This document shows positions 1 to 7,386 of a stretch of 30,162 nt of DNA, one piece after another. The position numbers and the translations under genes were made by a program. The stretch's first letter is position 1. The number at the start of each line of letters is the position of its first letter. The notes under the pieces are model-generated. The model ran no database searches, was not told where the DNA came from, and was given only the letters and a program-made list of their open reading frames with translations. The stretch spans positions 1-30,162 of IMG/VR virus record IMGVR_UViG_3300027888_000011; one strand, written 5' to 3'. This DNA is from a virus.

Positions 1-125
1 GTCATATTTTACGGTTAAGATCTGAAGGCACTGCACATCCTCAAATGCGAATTATTATGCAGCAATTGCTAAGAGAATTTAAAGAAAGGTGCGGGATAAT
101 CTTTGAAGATATCGTGGGCGAATAA
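1..125 (+). CDS. C-terminal end of a probable portal protein (partial)
   Basis: An open frame enters from the left edge (first full codon at 3) and stops with TAA at 123-125, giving about 40 residues that end in EDIVGE. The frame has no internal stop and its stop lies one base before the ATG of the minor head gene, as expected for coupled phage genes. The visible tail is charged and helical and carries no diagnostic motif. Portal protein is inferred only from position, because portal genes normally sit directly upstream of SPP1 gp7-like genes. It could be another head protein. Confidence 0.5.
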   Translation, partial: HILRLRSEGTAHPQMRIIMQQLLREFKERCGIIFEDIVGE

Positions 126-126
126 A

Positions 127-1089
127 ATGATTCCTGTAGGGCTTTATTATTTATTTAGGAAGGCAACAAAAGTTGACCCCACAAGGACATTAACGTTACG
201 CAATAATTTTGCCAGAGATTTTAGGAATAGATTTATAGCTATTAAAAATTTGATTCGTACAAGTATTGTTAAAAATGATTGTTTTGGTCTAAAAATAGCT
301 AGGTATAATGTTTTGTCTGCACGTATTGCTACTCCATCTTCTAAGATTACTGCAGGATGGAAAGAGGAATTGTCTCCGGCTGGGTATCGACAATTTGCGG
401 GACAAAATAATAATGATAAAATTGATAATTTTTTAGATTGGTTTGAAGAATCTGAGGATATTGCTCTTTTCCAAGAAGACCATACTGGTCGTTCTACAAA
501 AACTAAGGAGCCAATTTGGGCTGATATTTATATTAGGGCAGCTTATTTATTAGGGATGCAATTTGCTAGAAATTACATTAAGAAAAATGCTAACCTAATG
601 AAAAAATTAGATATTATATATGATATAAATACCAGCAGTCCTTCTATATTAAGTGATTTTATGATTAGGGATATTCACAATGATGCGGTTAATTTAATCT
701 ATAGTAGAGTTTATAGCGATCTTAAAGGTATTACTTTAACTATTGAGGCTAACTTACGCAGAATATTGTCAGATGGATTGGCTGCCGGAGAATCTCCGTT
801 AAAAATAGCTAAGGATATCGCTAAAAAAATTGAGTCAATTGGGATTAATAGGGCTGAATTAATAGCTAGAACCGAAACTATTAGGGCACATCATCAAGCG
901 AGTATTAATGAATATGAACGATATGGAGTGGATCAGGTTAAAGTTGAAGTTGAGTGGGTAACTGCATTTGATCCCTGCCCTATTTGTGCTGAATTAAGTG
1001 GTAAAACCTTTACATTAAAAGAAATTTATACTATGATACCTAGACATCCTAGATGTAGGTGTGTTGCAGTCCCAGTTGTTGAGGAATAA
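127..1089 (+). CDS. Minor head protein, SPP1 gp7-like (phage head morphogenesis)
   Basis: This 320-residue protein belongs to the SPP1 gp7 / Mu gpF-type head morphogenesis family. These proteins are packed in small number in the procapsid and associate with the portal. The family signature is in the last 80 residues: an ARTE motif, then CPICAELSGKTF, then HPRCRC with P and V close to the end. The paired cysteines and histidine could bind a metal. The N-terminal two thirds is helical and poorly conserved, as is usual. I chose ATG 127, one base after the upstream stop; an in-frame TTG at 103 lies inside the upstream gene and is less likely. It sits between the probable portal and the protease, the standard order for this module. 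Confidence 0.9.
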   Translation: MIPVGLYYLFRKATKVDPTRTLTLRNNFARDFRNRFIAIKNLIRTSIVKNDCFGLKIARYNVLSARIATPSSKITAGWKEELSPAGYRQFAGQNNNDKIDNFLDWFEESEDIALFQEDHTGRSTKTKEPIWADIYIRAAYLLGMQFARNYIKKNANLMKKLDIIYDINTSSPSILSDFMIRDIHNDAVNLIYSRVYSDLKGITLTIEANLRRILSDGLAAGESPLKIAKDIAKKIESIGINRAELIARTETIRAHHQASINEYERYGVDQVKVEVEWVTAFDPCPICAELSGKTFTLKEIYTMIPRHPRCRCVAVPVVEE

Positions 1090-1112
1090 TTTTTTTTAAA
1101 TTTTTTTTAAAA

Positions 1113-1129
1113 TTGGCATACTAATTGCT
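1113..1129 (+). promoter_or_regulatory. Sigma54-like promoter motif (or sigma70 -35 element) in the head-gene leader
   Basis: The string TTGGCATACTAATTGCT has a GG (1115-1116) and a GC (1127-1128) separated by exactly 10 bases, as in -24/-12 sigma54 promoters (consensus YTGGCACGN4TTGCW). It departs at the CG dinucleotide. Two A/T tracts (T8A3 then T8A4, 1090-1112) lie just upstream. The predicted start would fall near 1140, within the palindromes. The same TTGGCA could instead be a sigma70 -35 box 17 bases before a poor -10 (TCTTAA). Function is inferred from sequence only. Confidence 0.4.
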
Positions 1130-1178
1130 CTTAAATCTTAAGATTTAAATCTTAAGAATAAAACAATACAAGCTTAAG
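1130..1178. repeat. Overlapping palindromes with three CTTAAG cores
   Basis: Two perfect palindromes overlap: an 18-base one at 1131-1148 (TTAAATCTTAAGATTTAA) and a 20-base one at 1137-1156 (CTTAAGATTTAAATCTTAAG). A third CTTAAG core lies at 1173-1178. Only one of the two can form a hairpin at a time. No T-run follows, so this does not look like an intrinsic terminator. A regulator binding site or a 5'-end RNA structure is plausible. Confidence 0.6.
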
Positions 1179-1290
1179 AAATAAGATAAGATAAGAAGAA
1201 AGAAAAGAAAATAAAATATATATTTTATAAAACTAAAATATATATGAAAAAAAGAAAAGAAAAAATTTTCGATAGACAACGGAGAATTCA
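1157..1290 (+). promoter_or_regulatory. Purine-rich leader with AT hairpin and ribosome binding site
   Basis: The 5' leader of the protease gene is almost entirely A and G on the + strand. It contains a 12-bp AT-only hairpin (arms 1216-1227 and 1234-1245, loop TAAAAC) and ends with GGAG at 1281-1284, six bases before the ATG at 1291. At about 130 bases it is the longest leader inside the structural operon and may boost translation of the capsid-maturation genes. That role is inferred. Confidence 0.45.
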
Positions 1291-2784
1291 ATGTCCATTC
1301 CAGTTAATTTTTATTTTTCTGCTAATGTTGAAGAAACGAAGTATCAAGAAAGATTTTTGTTTGGCCAAAAATATTATGTTTTGCCTGTAGTCATGATGGT
1401 TGAGGGTGCCTATACGCCAAATATTGAGGCCGGAGACCCCCAAGACGTTGATACAATTTATTTCCCTTCTGCTGTTTTACAGAAAAGTTTAAAGGGGTGG
1501 AATGGTCGACCTATTATGCGTAATCACCCTGATGGTTTTATTTCATCTAATGACCCTAATATCTATGAAAAGCAATGGGTGGGATATATTTTTAATGCTT
1601 CATACAATGCGGCTAAAAAAGCATTGTCTGCTGAAGCCTGGTTGAATGTAGATAAATCTGAAGATATTATATTATCGTATACATCTGGTAAAAAAATTGA
1701 TATAAGTATAGGAGCATATGGAGATTTAATTGATACTCATGGTATAATAAATGGAAAGAAATATACATTAGAAATAAAAAATTTAGTGCCAGACCATTTA
1801 GCGATATTATTAGACGACGTGGGGGCCTGTAGTAATCGGGATGGTTGTGGACTTGGCATCGCAGCATCTCAAAACCTTTTCATTGTAGGAGAAAAGATGA
1901 TTAGTAAAGACAAAGAAATTTCTAATGATCTTTCTGTTGAAGAAGAAAATATTGATCAAAATATAAAAATTATGGCTATTTTGTCTACAGCTAGAACCCC
2001 TAAATATGCAGGTACTGAGACTATTTCTTGGGCTGATGTAGGGAAAACTATTGATGATTATGTCAATGGTTATTTTAAGCATAGCAATAAGACTAAACCT
2101 GATGATTTTGTAAAGCGTGTTGCTGATATGCCAGCTGAAGTAAAAAATTGGATTGCCTCTAAATCTTTATTGGGTGATCCTCAGGCTGAGGATGGAGCTA
2201 ATTTAGTATTCTTCCCAGTTGTTAATCCGGGAACTAATAAATTAAATGCTGGGGCTTTACGTGCAGTTTTGTCTGGTAGGGGAGCGCAGGCGGATATACC
2301 TGATGCTGCTAAAAAATCTGCTCAAACAAAGGCTAGGGGTTTATTAGACAAAGAATTTAAGAAGGAAACTGAAATGTCTTCAAAAGAATTTATTGCAGAG
2401 GAACAACCTGCGGAGGTTATTTCTTCTCAGCACAATGAATGTGATCGGATAGTTAGTTTTGAGGAAAAAATGGATGCTTTTATTAAAGAGATTGGGGATA
2501 ATGATTTGCGGGAGGCTTTAGTTGAAGCTGTTGAAGAGCGTACTAAAAAAAGAAATCAGGCTGTTGAGATAATTAATGCTTTTGATAGGGTTAAATTTTG
2601 CGAAAAGTTTTTATCAGCTATTGCCCTTGATAATTTGGTTAAAATTAGTGAGCTTGTAATGATCGCTAATAAAAAAGATCAAGATAAGTCTATACCAACA
2701 TCTACAGATTTTGGTTTGCAGGGGGCTCCTCCCTTAAAAGTTTTAAAATATGTTCCTCCCGCCAAAATTAGTTGGGATAATTAG
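1291..2784 (+). CDS. Prohead maturation protease (DUF2213-like) fused to a scaffold-like C-terminus
   Basis: The 497 residues appear to fall into three parts. Residues 1-200 resemble the DUF2213 phage protease family: GRPIMRNHPD with a candidate catalytic His, ISIGAYGD with a candidate Ser, and VPDHLAILLDDVGACS followed by DGCGLGI. Residues about 228-358 form a domain I recognise from other phage capsid operons (ARTPKYAGTE, WIASKSLLGDPQAE, LVFFPVVNPGTNKLN, GRGAQADIP). Residues 362-497 are acidic and helical, like a scaffold. The protein should cleave scaffold and itself during head maturation. Its start is fixed by GGAG six bases upstream. An internal in-frame ATG at 2374 may give a separate scaffold product and is listed separately. 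The fusion order is seen; the catalytic residues are inferred from family patterns. Confidence 0.85.
   Translation: MSIPVNFYFSANVEETKYQERFLFGQKYYVLPVVMMVEGAYTPNIEAGDPQDVDTIYFPSAVLQKSLKGWNGRPIMRNHPDGFISSNDPNIYEKQWVGYIFNASYNAAKKALSAEAWLNVDKSEDIILSYTSGKKIDISIGAYGDLIDTHGIINGKKYTLEIKNLVPDHLAILLDDVGACSNRDGCGLGIAASQNLFIVGEKMISKDKEISNDLSVEEENIDQNIKIMAILSTARTPKYAGTETISWADVGKTIDDYVNGYFKHSNKTKPDDFVKRVADMPAEVKNWIASKSLLGDPQAEDGANLVFFPVVNPGTNKLNAGALRAVLSGRGAQADIPDAAKKSAQTKARGLLDKEFKKETEMSSKEFIAEEQPAEVISSQHNECDRIVSFEEKMDAFIKEIGDNDLREALVEAVEERTKKRNQAVEIINAFDRVKFCEKFLSAIALDNLVKISELVMIANKKDQDKSIPTSTDFGLQGAPPLKVLKYVPPAKISWDN
2374..2784 (+). CDS. Putative nested scaffolding protein from an internal in-frame start
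   Basis: Inside the protease gene an in-frame ATG at 2374 is preceded by AAGGAA (2362-2367) with a six-base spacer, a good ribosome binding site. Starting there gives a 136-residue protein beginning MSSKEFIAEE, rich in Glu and Lys and strongly helical, that ends with the parent gene. This copies the lambda C/Nu3 and related arrangements, in which scaffold is made from the 3' part of the protease gene in the same frame. No separate scaffold gene is visible between the protease and capsid genes, which supports the idea. Expression is not proven. Confidence 0.5.
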   Translation: MSSKEFIAEEQPAEVISSQHNECDRIVSFEEKMDAFIKEIGDNDLREALVEAVEERTKKRNQAVEIINAFDRVKFCEKFLSAIALDNLVKISELVMIANKKDQDKSIPTSTDFGLQGAPPLKVLKYVPPAKISWDN

Positions 2785-2786
2785 TG

Positions 2787-3245
2787 ATGCCTGCTCCAAC
2801 ACAAATAATTATTGGGGGCAGGATATTCCCTACGATTTATAGTGGGATTGCTGTGGCTCCTATGCAGCCAGGGAGCGTTTTAAAGTTAACTGGTAGCTAT
2901 GTAGGAGAACTTTTAGAATGCTGTGGGATTGATGCTGTAGCGGTTCCTTGTATACCGGCGGTTGCTTTGGAAAAGGAATGGGGAGATATTGATTATAATT
3001 ATCAAACGGGGGACAGTGTATCTATAGCATTTTTGCGTAGTGGCCAACAGTTTTGGTGTAGATTGGCTCCTAACCAGATTCTTTCTCCTGGTGATTTTTT
3101 ATGTTCTTCGGCAACAATTGGGATGGTTGAAAGGTATAGTTTAGGGACAACCCCTAGCGGTCATCCAAATACTATTATAGCGATGGCCTTTGAAAATAAA
3201 GCTACCGATGAGAACCCCGGAATAGTTCATGCTATGATTGTTTAG
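2787..3245 (+). CDS. Capsid-region paralogue 1 (decoration-like protein)
   Basis: This 152-residue protein is the first of six related small proteins around the capsid gene. It shares with them the order PGSVLKL ... GDSVSIAFLRSGQQFW ... PGDFL ... a short Gly turn ... IIAMAFEN ... a final beta strand. The pattern is all-beta, like small capsid decoration proteins (for example DUF2190-type beta-barrels), but no named family is certain. It has five cysteines, more than its siblings. I chose ATG 2787 over the adjacent GTG 2784, which overlaps the upstream stop; either is possible. It is the most divergent member and lacks the SSYSKA motif. A head-surface or head-fibre role is inferred from position and fold pattern. 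Confidence 0.7.
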   Translation: MPAPTQIIIGGRIFPTIYSGIAVAPMQPGSVLKLTGSYVGELLECCGIDAVAVPCIPAVALEKEWGDIDYNYQTGDSVSIAFLRSGQQFWCRLAPNQILSPGDFLCSSATIGMVERYSLGTTPSGHPNTIIAMAFENKATDENPGIVHAMIV

Positions 3246-3264
3246 GGGCTAAAGGAGATATTAA

Positions 3265-3723
3265 ATGGGTATCGCGAATATTCTTACGTCTAGTTATAGC
3301 AAGGCTACATTGGTTAGCGGGGTATTGCAAGAGACCGTACTGCCTGGTCATCTTGTCCAAATTGTAGGTAAGCAGGCTGATGGTGTTTTAATCTTTAAGT
3401 CAGTAAATGTTGCTAATGCATCAGTTAGCTGCGCTGTTGTGGTGGAAGATGTGGCTGCTGGGCAGATGCTTTATTCTATGCTTCAGGAGGGCGATAGGAT
3501 TACCGTTGCCTATGTTCCTTCAGGGGAAACATTTTTTGCTTATTTAGCCCCTGAGCAAACAGTTGTGGTTGGCGATCTTTTATCATCTAGTTTGTCGGCT
3601 GGTCGGTTGCAAAAATATCCAGGTGGAGCGCCTTCTGCGCCTAACTGTATCGTAGGTGTTGCGTTAGAAGATGTAACGACTTTAGTCGCTGAGTATAGAA
3701 CAATAAAGGTAAGTGCATTTTAA
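3265..3723 (+). CDS. Capsid-region paralogue 2 (decoration-like protein)
   Basis: This 152-residue all-beta protein is a clear member of the six-paralogue set. Near the N-terminus it has SSYSKATLVSGVL, which is shared with paralogues 5 and 6. The core is PGHLVQIVG ... CAVVVEDVAAG ... GDRITVAYVPSGETFFAYLAPEQTVVVGD. It closes with NCIVGVALED and a terminal IKVSAF. The start ATG follows AAAGGAGATATTAA. The alternating small Gly-rich turns and beta strands fit a beta-barrel capsid decoration protein. No enzymatic motif or transmembrane segment is present. Its exact position on the virion cannot be told from sequence. Confidence 0.75.
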   Translation: MGIANILTSSYSKATLVSGVLQETVLPGHLVQIVGKQADGVLIFKSVNVANASVSCAVVVEDVAAGQMLYSMLQEGDRITVAYVPSGETFFAYLAPEQTVVVGDLLSSSLSAGRLQKYPGGAPSAPNCIVGVALEDVTTLVAEYRTIKVSAF

Positions 3724-3732
3724 GGGGACTAT

Positions 3733-4236
3733 ATGAGCCCAACACCTAAAACTATTGTTGTCACCGGCTTAGACCAAATGATTACTGTAAGTGGTATTTG
3801 TGTACAAGATACTACTCCTAGTATGCGGCCAGGTATGCCGATTAAAATTAAGCCTGGCGGTGCGCATAATGAATTTATGATTGAAGATGCTATATTTTCT
3901 GATTTTCAGCCTGCTAATAAGGCTATTGTTTTAGATGATATCAGCCGTGGCATTGGAGTTGATTATGCATTTTCTGCGGGGGAAGCCATCACCGTAGCAT
4001 ATCTTACCCCTGGGGTTGTATTTTGGGGCAGAATAAATGATAGTTCTCCAGATAATATTGACATTGGTGATTATTTAACGCTCCCCTATTCCCCAAGTGT
4101 TGAGTATAGAGGAACATTTAGTAAATGGAAGTATAATCTGCATCTAGGCGTAGCAATGTTTGGGATTTCGTTGACTAAAAGGTTGACTGGTGCTGAGGAT
4201 AAATGGGTTACCATCAGATATTCGAAGGTTTGGTAG
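3733..4236 (+). CDS. Capsid-region paralogue 3 (decoration-like protein)
   Basis: At 167 residues this is slightly longer than paralogues 1 and 2. It pairs with paralogue 4, sharing the N-terminus TPKTIVVTGLDQMI with a following GIC and Q, then RPGMPIKI, GEAITVAYLTPGVVFWGRI, IDIGDYL and a final VTIRYSKVW. The pairing suggests an additional recent duplication within the array. The start follows AAGGGGACTAT. An aromatic insertion near residues 122-140 is not shared with paralogues 2 and 5. A structural virion role is inferred from operon position between protease and capsid genes. Confidence 0.72.
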   Translation: MSPTPKTIVVTGLDQMITVSGICVQDTTPSMRPGMPIKIKPGGAHNEFMIEDAIFSDFQPANKAIVLDDISRGIGVDYAFSAGEAITVAYLTPGVVFWGRINDSSPDNIDIGDYLTLPYSPSVEYRGTFSKWKYNLHLGVAMFGISLTKRLTGAEDKWVTIRYSKVW

Positions 4237-4245
4237 GATATATTT

Positions 4246-4764
4246 ATGGGGAATACTCCAAAAAATATTATTGCAGCTGGTTTAGATAAAATTATTCTTA
4301 CCGATGGGGTTTGCAGACAAAATGGTGCTCCGTTTATGCAACCAGGCATGTTTGTTGATGCTTGTTCTGAAGTGTTTAAGGACGGTAGTGAGTATAAAGT
4401 CGCTACGTCTGCAGTTCAAGATTTCCAAAAAACTAGTGGGGCTATAGTTTTGGAAGATTTTTCGATAGGTGTAGATGTTAATTATGTTTTTTCTTATGGA
4501 GAAAAAATTAGGCTTGCTTGGCTCCGTCCGGGAATACATTTTTGGGGTAGAGTACTTCAGGCAGGGTTTATTTATATAGGGGATATTGTTGGTTGTTCTG
4601 GGCTTTATTATCAGCCCACTGATGGGACATTTGCTCAACATTTGATTGAATCTCATGCCCCTGATTATATATATGGAAACCCTATGTTTGGGGTAGCGCA
4701 ATCTTTTGTTGATAATGTGTCTGGGGTAAGATGGGTTTTAATAAGGGTTGATGATTTTTATTAA
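4246..4764 (+). CDS. Capsid-region paralogue 4 (decoration-like protein)
   Basis: This 172-residue sibling of paralogue 3 has TPKNIIAAGLDKII then DGVCRQN near the N-terminus, QPGMFVDA, then AIVLEDFSIG, GEKIRLAWLRPGIHFWGRV and IYIGDIVG. It ends in VLIRVDDFY. The FWGR tetrapeptide is shared exactly with paralogue 3. The start ATG follows TAGGATATATTT. The region between the GD loop and the last strand is longer here (residues about 115-150), with several Tyr and His residues. As for the other members, capsid decoration or head-fibre function is inferred, not shown. Confidence 0.72.
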   Translation: MGNTPKNIIAAGLDKIILTDGVCRQNGAPFMQPGMFVDACSEVFKDGSEYKVATSAVQDFQKTSGAIVLEDFSIGVDVNYVFSYGEKIRLAWLRPGIHFWGRVLQAGFIYIGDIVGCSGLYYQPTDGTFAQHLIESHAPDYIYGNPMFGVAQSFVDNVSGVRWVLIRVDDFY

Positions 4765-4797
4765 AATGGTAGCTATTTATTTGGTAGGGGAGATGTG

Positions 4798-5265
4798 ATG
4801 GCTATTAATTATTTTCCTACTTCAATCTTATGCTCTAGTTATAGCAAGGCGATTTTGGCCGGAGGTGTTGCAGACACTACAGAGCTGAGGCCTGGAATGC
4901 TTGTAGAAGTTTCTGGTAAAATTCCTGATGGGACTATTAAGTATAGAGGAGTTTTGATAACGGCTGGGCCAGCGACGTGTTGTGTGGTTTTAGAGAATTT
5001 GGCTATGGGAAGGTCGGTTGGGGGGAGTGGTTTGTCTACTGAAGAGCGTATTACTGTCGCTTATATCCCCCCGGGAGAAATCTTCTATGGGTTGGCAGTT
5101 GGGGACCAGACGATAACGATTGGAGAACATCTAGAAGGTGCGTCTGGTGGGTATTTCCGCCGATATATTACCCTAGGGTATCCAAATGCTGTAGTTGCTG
5201 TTGCGATGGAAACTATGGCAATACCGGCTGGTGATTATGCTTATGTTAAGATGATAGCGTTTTAA
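4798..5265 (+). CDS. Capsid-region paralogue 5 (decoration-like protein)
   Basis: This 155-residue protein is closest to paralogue 2. It has LCSSYSKAILAGGV, RPGMLVEVSGKI, CCVVLENLAMG, ERITVAYIPPGEIFYGL, ITIGEHL, then AVVAVAMET and a terminal YVKMIAF. I start it at ATG 4798 because AGGGGAG lies just upstream; the GTG at 4795 would add one residue. It is the last paralogue before the major capsid gene, 24 bases away. Same all-beta pattern as its siblings, no transmembrane segment and no catalytic motif. Confidence 0.74.
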   Translation: MAINYFPTSILCSSYSKAILAGGVADTTELRPGMLVEVSGKIPDGTIKYRGVLITAGPATCCVVLENLAMGRSVGGSGLSTEERITVAYIPPGEIFYGLAVGDQTITIGEHLEGASGGYFRRYITLGYPNAVVAVAMETMAIPAGDYAYVKMIAF

Positions 5266-5289
5266 TATTTTGTTGATGAGGAGATACAA

Positions 5290-6306
5290 ATGGGTACGAA
5301 TGAAGTTTCTATTGAAACTATTAGCAACGGAGAGCCTTCTGGGCAAGTTTCTGCGGCGTTATTAGAGCAATATGGAGGAACTCGTATTAATTTGAGCGAG
5401 TTGCGTAGCTTGCAAGTATTCCCTAGGAATTTATGGGAATCTTTTGATAACGTTTTAGTCGAAACTGCTAAAGAAGAATTGGTGGGTGTAGCTGATTTAA
5501 ATAAAAGGGCGCAGTTGACGATAAATTTTGATGCTATGTCTGCTGGAGTTTATGTGCGAGATTTAGCGTCTGAGATGGAAGATGCTACGACTGGGTTGAC
5601 TCCTGATAGCCGCGGGTATGCTGAGCAGCTTAATTTATCTACCATTAGCGTGCCATTGTTTGTAACTTATAAGGATTTTTTGGTTAATGCTAGATATATG
5701 GCTGAAGCAGCTAGGGTTGGTTTGCCATTAAGGACCCAACAAGTGGTTGAAGCAACCAGGGCGGTTTCAAGAGCATTGGAGTATCAGTTATTTAGGGGAC
5801 AATTCACGGCTAGTGGAGCGACTGCTTGGGGGTATACTACATTCCCTGAGCGTAATCTTTTTACGATTACTTCATGGCTAACCGAAACTCCTGCCAACAT
5901 TGTTCAACAGGTTGTTGATATGGTGGGAATTTCTGTAGAGCGCAAACATTTTGGTCCTTGGATTTTGTATTTGCCGTATTCGTATTTTGCTGTAATGAAT
6001 AAAGATTATCTTGTTAGCTCTGTTTATGGAGCCATGACAATCAGGGAACGTATTTTGCAAATTCCTAGAATAGAAGATATAAGATTTACTTATCAATTAG
6101 GGGCTGCGGTAGAAGAAGTTGTTTTGGTAGAGATGAGAAGTGACACCGCACAATTAATTAATGGGTTGCCTTTATCGGTTGTTGATTGGGAGCCTGCTGG
6201 TTCACCGAATTGGACCCATTTGTTTAAGGTTTTGACTATTACTGTTCCTTTATTGGTAGCTGACTATAATGGGAATTGTGGCATTGTACATGGGTCTGTT
6301 TCTTAA
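5290..6306 (+). CDS. Major capsid protein, HK97/encapsulin-like fold
   Basis: This 338-residue protein sits where the major capsid protein is expected, and its pattern matches a phage capsid family of the encapsulin-like type. A helical N-arm (ESFDNVLVETAKEELVGVADLNKRA) is followed by a segment with YVRDL and DSRGYAEQLNLSTISVP. Then come RALEYQLFRG, a WGYTTFPERN loop, a GPWILYLPYSYF strand, and the closing WEPAGSPNWTHLFKVLTI and GNCGIVHG. It should assemble the icosahedral head after cleavage or release of the scaffold by the upstream protease. A GAGGAGAT ribosome site precedes the ATG. There is no obvious N-terminal delta domain, which fits a separate or nested scaffold. Confidence 0.85.
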   Translation: MGTNEVSIETISNGEPSGQVSAALLEQYGGTRINLSELRSLQVFPRNLWESFDNVLVETAKEELVGVADLNKRAQLTINFDAMSAGVYVRDLASEMEDATTGLTPDSRGYAEQLNLSTISVPLFVTYKDFLVNARYMAEAARVGLPLRTQQVVEATRAVSRALEYQLFRGQFTASGATAWGYTTFPERNLFTITSWLTETPANIVQQVVDMVGISVERKHFGPWILYLPYSYFAVMNKDYLVSSVYGAMTIRERILQIPRIEDIRFTYQLGAAVEEVVLVEMRSDTAQLINGLPLSVVDWEPAGSPNWTHLFKVLTITVPLLVADYNGNCGIVHGSVS

Positions 6307-6321
6307 GAATAGGAGATATTA

Positions 6322-6891
6322 ATGCCAGCTCCTCCAGTCAAGTTAGGTAATGTAGCGTGGGGAGAGGATACCTATTTAGGGTCTTCTAATATCTATATTT
6401 TAGGATGGGATGTTCCCCATGAACAAGTATCGGCAGACAATATTCTATGTTCTAGCTATAATAAGGCTGTGCTAGTTTCTGGAATATTAGCAGATGAAGT
6501 TAGTGTCCCTGGAGAAATTATGGAGGTGTATGATATAGCCGCAGACGGTACTTGTTATTATAAAACTGTTAACGAGGTAAATAGAGCCAGTTCTTGTATT
6601 GTTTTGTTAAATAATTTTGAATATGGGCACGCATATAAAGTATATCATGCTTTTGATAGAATAGTTGTTGCGCATTTACCTCGTGGGGCAGTATTCCATG
6701 CATGGCTTGATCATGAACAGTCTGCAGTGGTTGGGAGTTTTTTATATGCTGCGTCTAGTGGAGGATTAAGGGTATATGCGGGGGAAACTATTGCTGAGTG
6801 CGGGATGGATCAATTGTTGGGGATTTCTTTGAGTTCGGCCGATACGGTTGGTATAGAGGAAAGAAAGTTGATTAAGGTGTGTGTTGCTTAA
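6322..6891 (+). CDS. Capsid-region paralogue 6 with N-terminal extension
   Basis: This 189-residue member lies just downstream of the capsid gene. Residues 1-37 are an extension absent from the others. The paralogue core then starts at ILCSSYNKAVLVSGIL and continues with PGEIMEVYDI, CIVLLNNFEYG, DRIVVAHLPRGAVFHAWL, VVGSFLY and a final LIKVCVA. The core is nearest to paralogues 2 and 5. The added N-terminus may anchor it differently, for example at a vertex or neck; that is speculation. The start ATG follows AGGAGATATTA. Its position on the far side of the capsid gene shows the array was split by, or grew around, the capsid gene. Confidence 0.72.
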   Translation: MPAPPVKLGNVAWGEDTYLGSSNIYILGWDVPHEQVSADNILCSSYNKAVLVSGILADEVSVPGEIMEVYDIAADGTCYYKTVNEVNRASSCIVLLNNFEYGHAYKVYHAFDRIVVAHLPRGAVFHAWLDHEQSAVVGSFLYAASSGGLRVYAGETIAECGMDQLLGISLSSADTVGIEERKLIKVCVA

Positions 6892-6905
6892 TTTAAGTGA
6901 TTAAT

Positions 6906-7382
6906 ATGGCCGATATTTTTATTAATAGTGACGTGAACAATACCTCTAGAATCGTTAGGGCTGTCTTAAATATTTTTATTATGGTTAGGGGTATAGTTGA
7001 TGTATTTGTTGAGCCTGGACACATACGTAATGTAATTGATACAAAAATTGATGACATGCAAATTAATGGGTTAATTTCTAGTGCCATTATTTTAGTTAAG
7101 GAACGTTTGGGCGAACATATCGTACAGACTCCTGTTGGGCTTGAGATTATAAAATGGCTTACTGCTCATTTTATTTCTTTGATAGATAATCCCCAGAGGG
7201 TAACCAGGGAAAAGGTTGGTGACCTTGAGATTGATTATAGTGATGTTGATGCAAAAGTTCAGCTTGAGATTGGGCTGGGAGGAATTCTTTCTACTCGTTG
7301 GGGACGTGTAGCAGCTGCTATGGATCAAAGTGGTAGTTTGGCAAAGGCTGGCGGTCCCCCTATTAAGCTGTATGCGTTGTGA
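6906..7382 (+). CDS. Head-tail connector / adaptor, DUF4054-like
   Basis: From ATG 6906 this is a 158-residue, mostly helical protein. Its C-terminal half matches the DUF4054-type connector pattern: a hydrophobic helix ending AHFISLIDN, then a G-D-L-E-I-D-Y strand in VGDLEIDYSD, then an S-T-R-W-G-R stretch. Such adaptors form a ring under the portal where the tail will attach. The gene follows the capsid block and precedes the neck genes, the usual place. A GTG at 6897 would add three residues; no strong ribosome site decides between them. Confidence 0.68.
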   Translation: MADIFINSDVNNTSRIVRAVLNIFIMVRGIVDVFVEPGHIRNVIDTKIDDMQINGLISSAIILVKERLGEHIVQTPVGLEIIKWLTAHFISLIDNPQRVTREKVGDLEIDYSDVDAKVQLEIGLGGILSTRWGRVAAAMDQSGSLAKAGGPPIKLYAL

Positions 7383-7386
7383 TAAA

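Noticed and set aside
1090-1156. Intrinsic terminator after the minor head gene
   Set aside because: The T-runs lie before the palindromes rather than after them, so the order is wrong for a rightward terminator.
4282-4701. 139-codon open frame on the - strand opposite capsid-region paralogue 4
   Set aside because: It is fully antisense to a well-supported gene with good ribosome site and paralogues; its product has no recognisable pattern.
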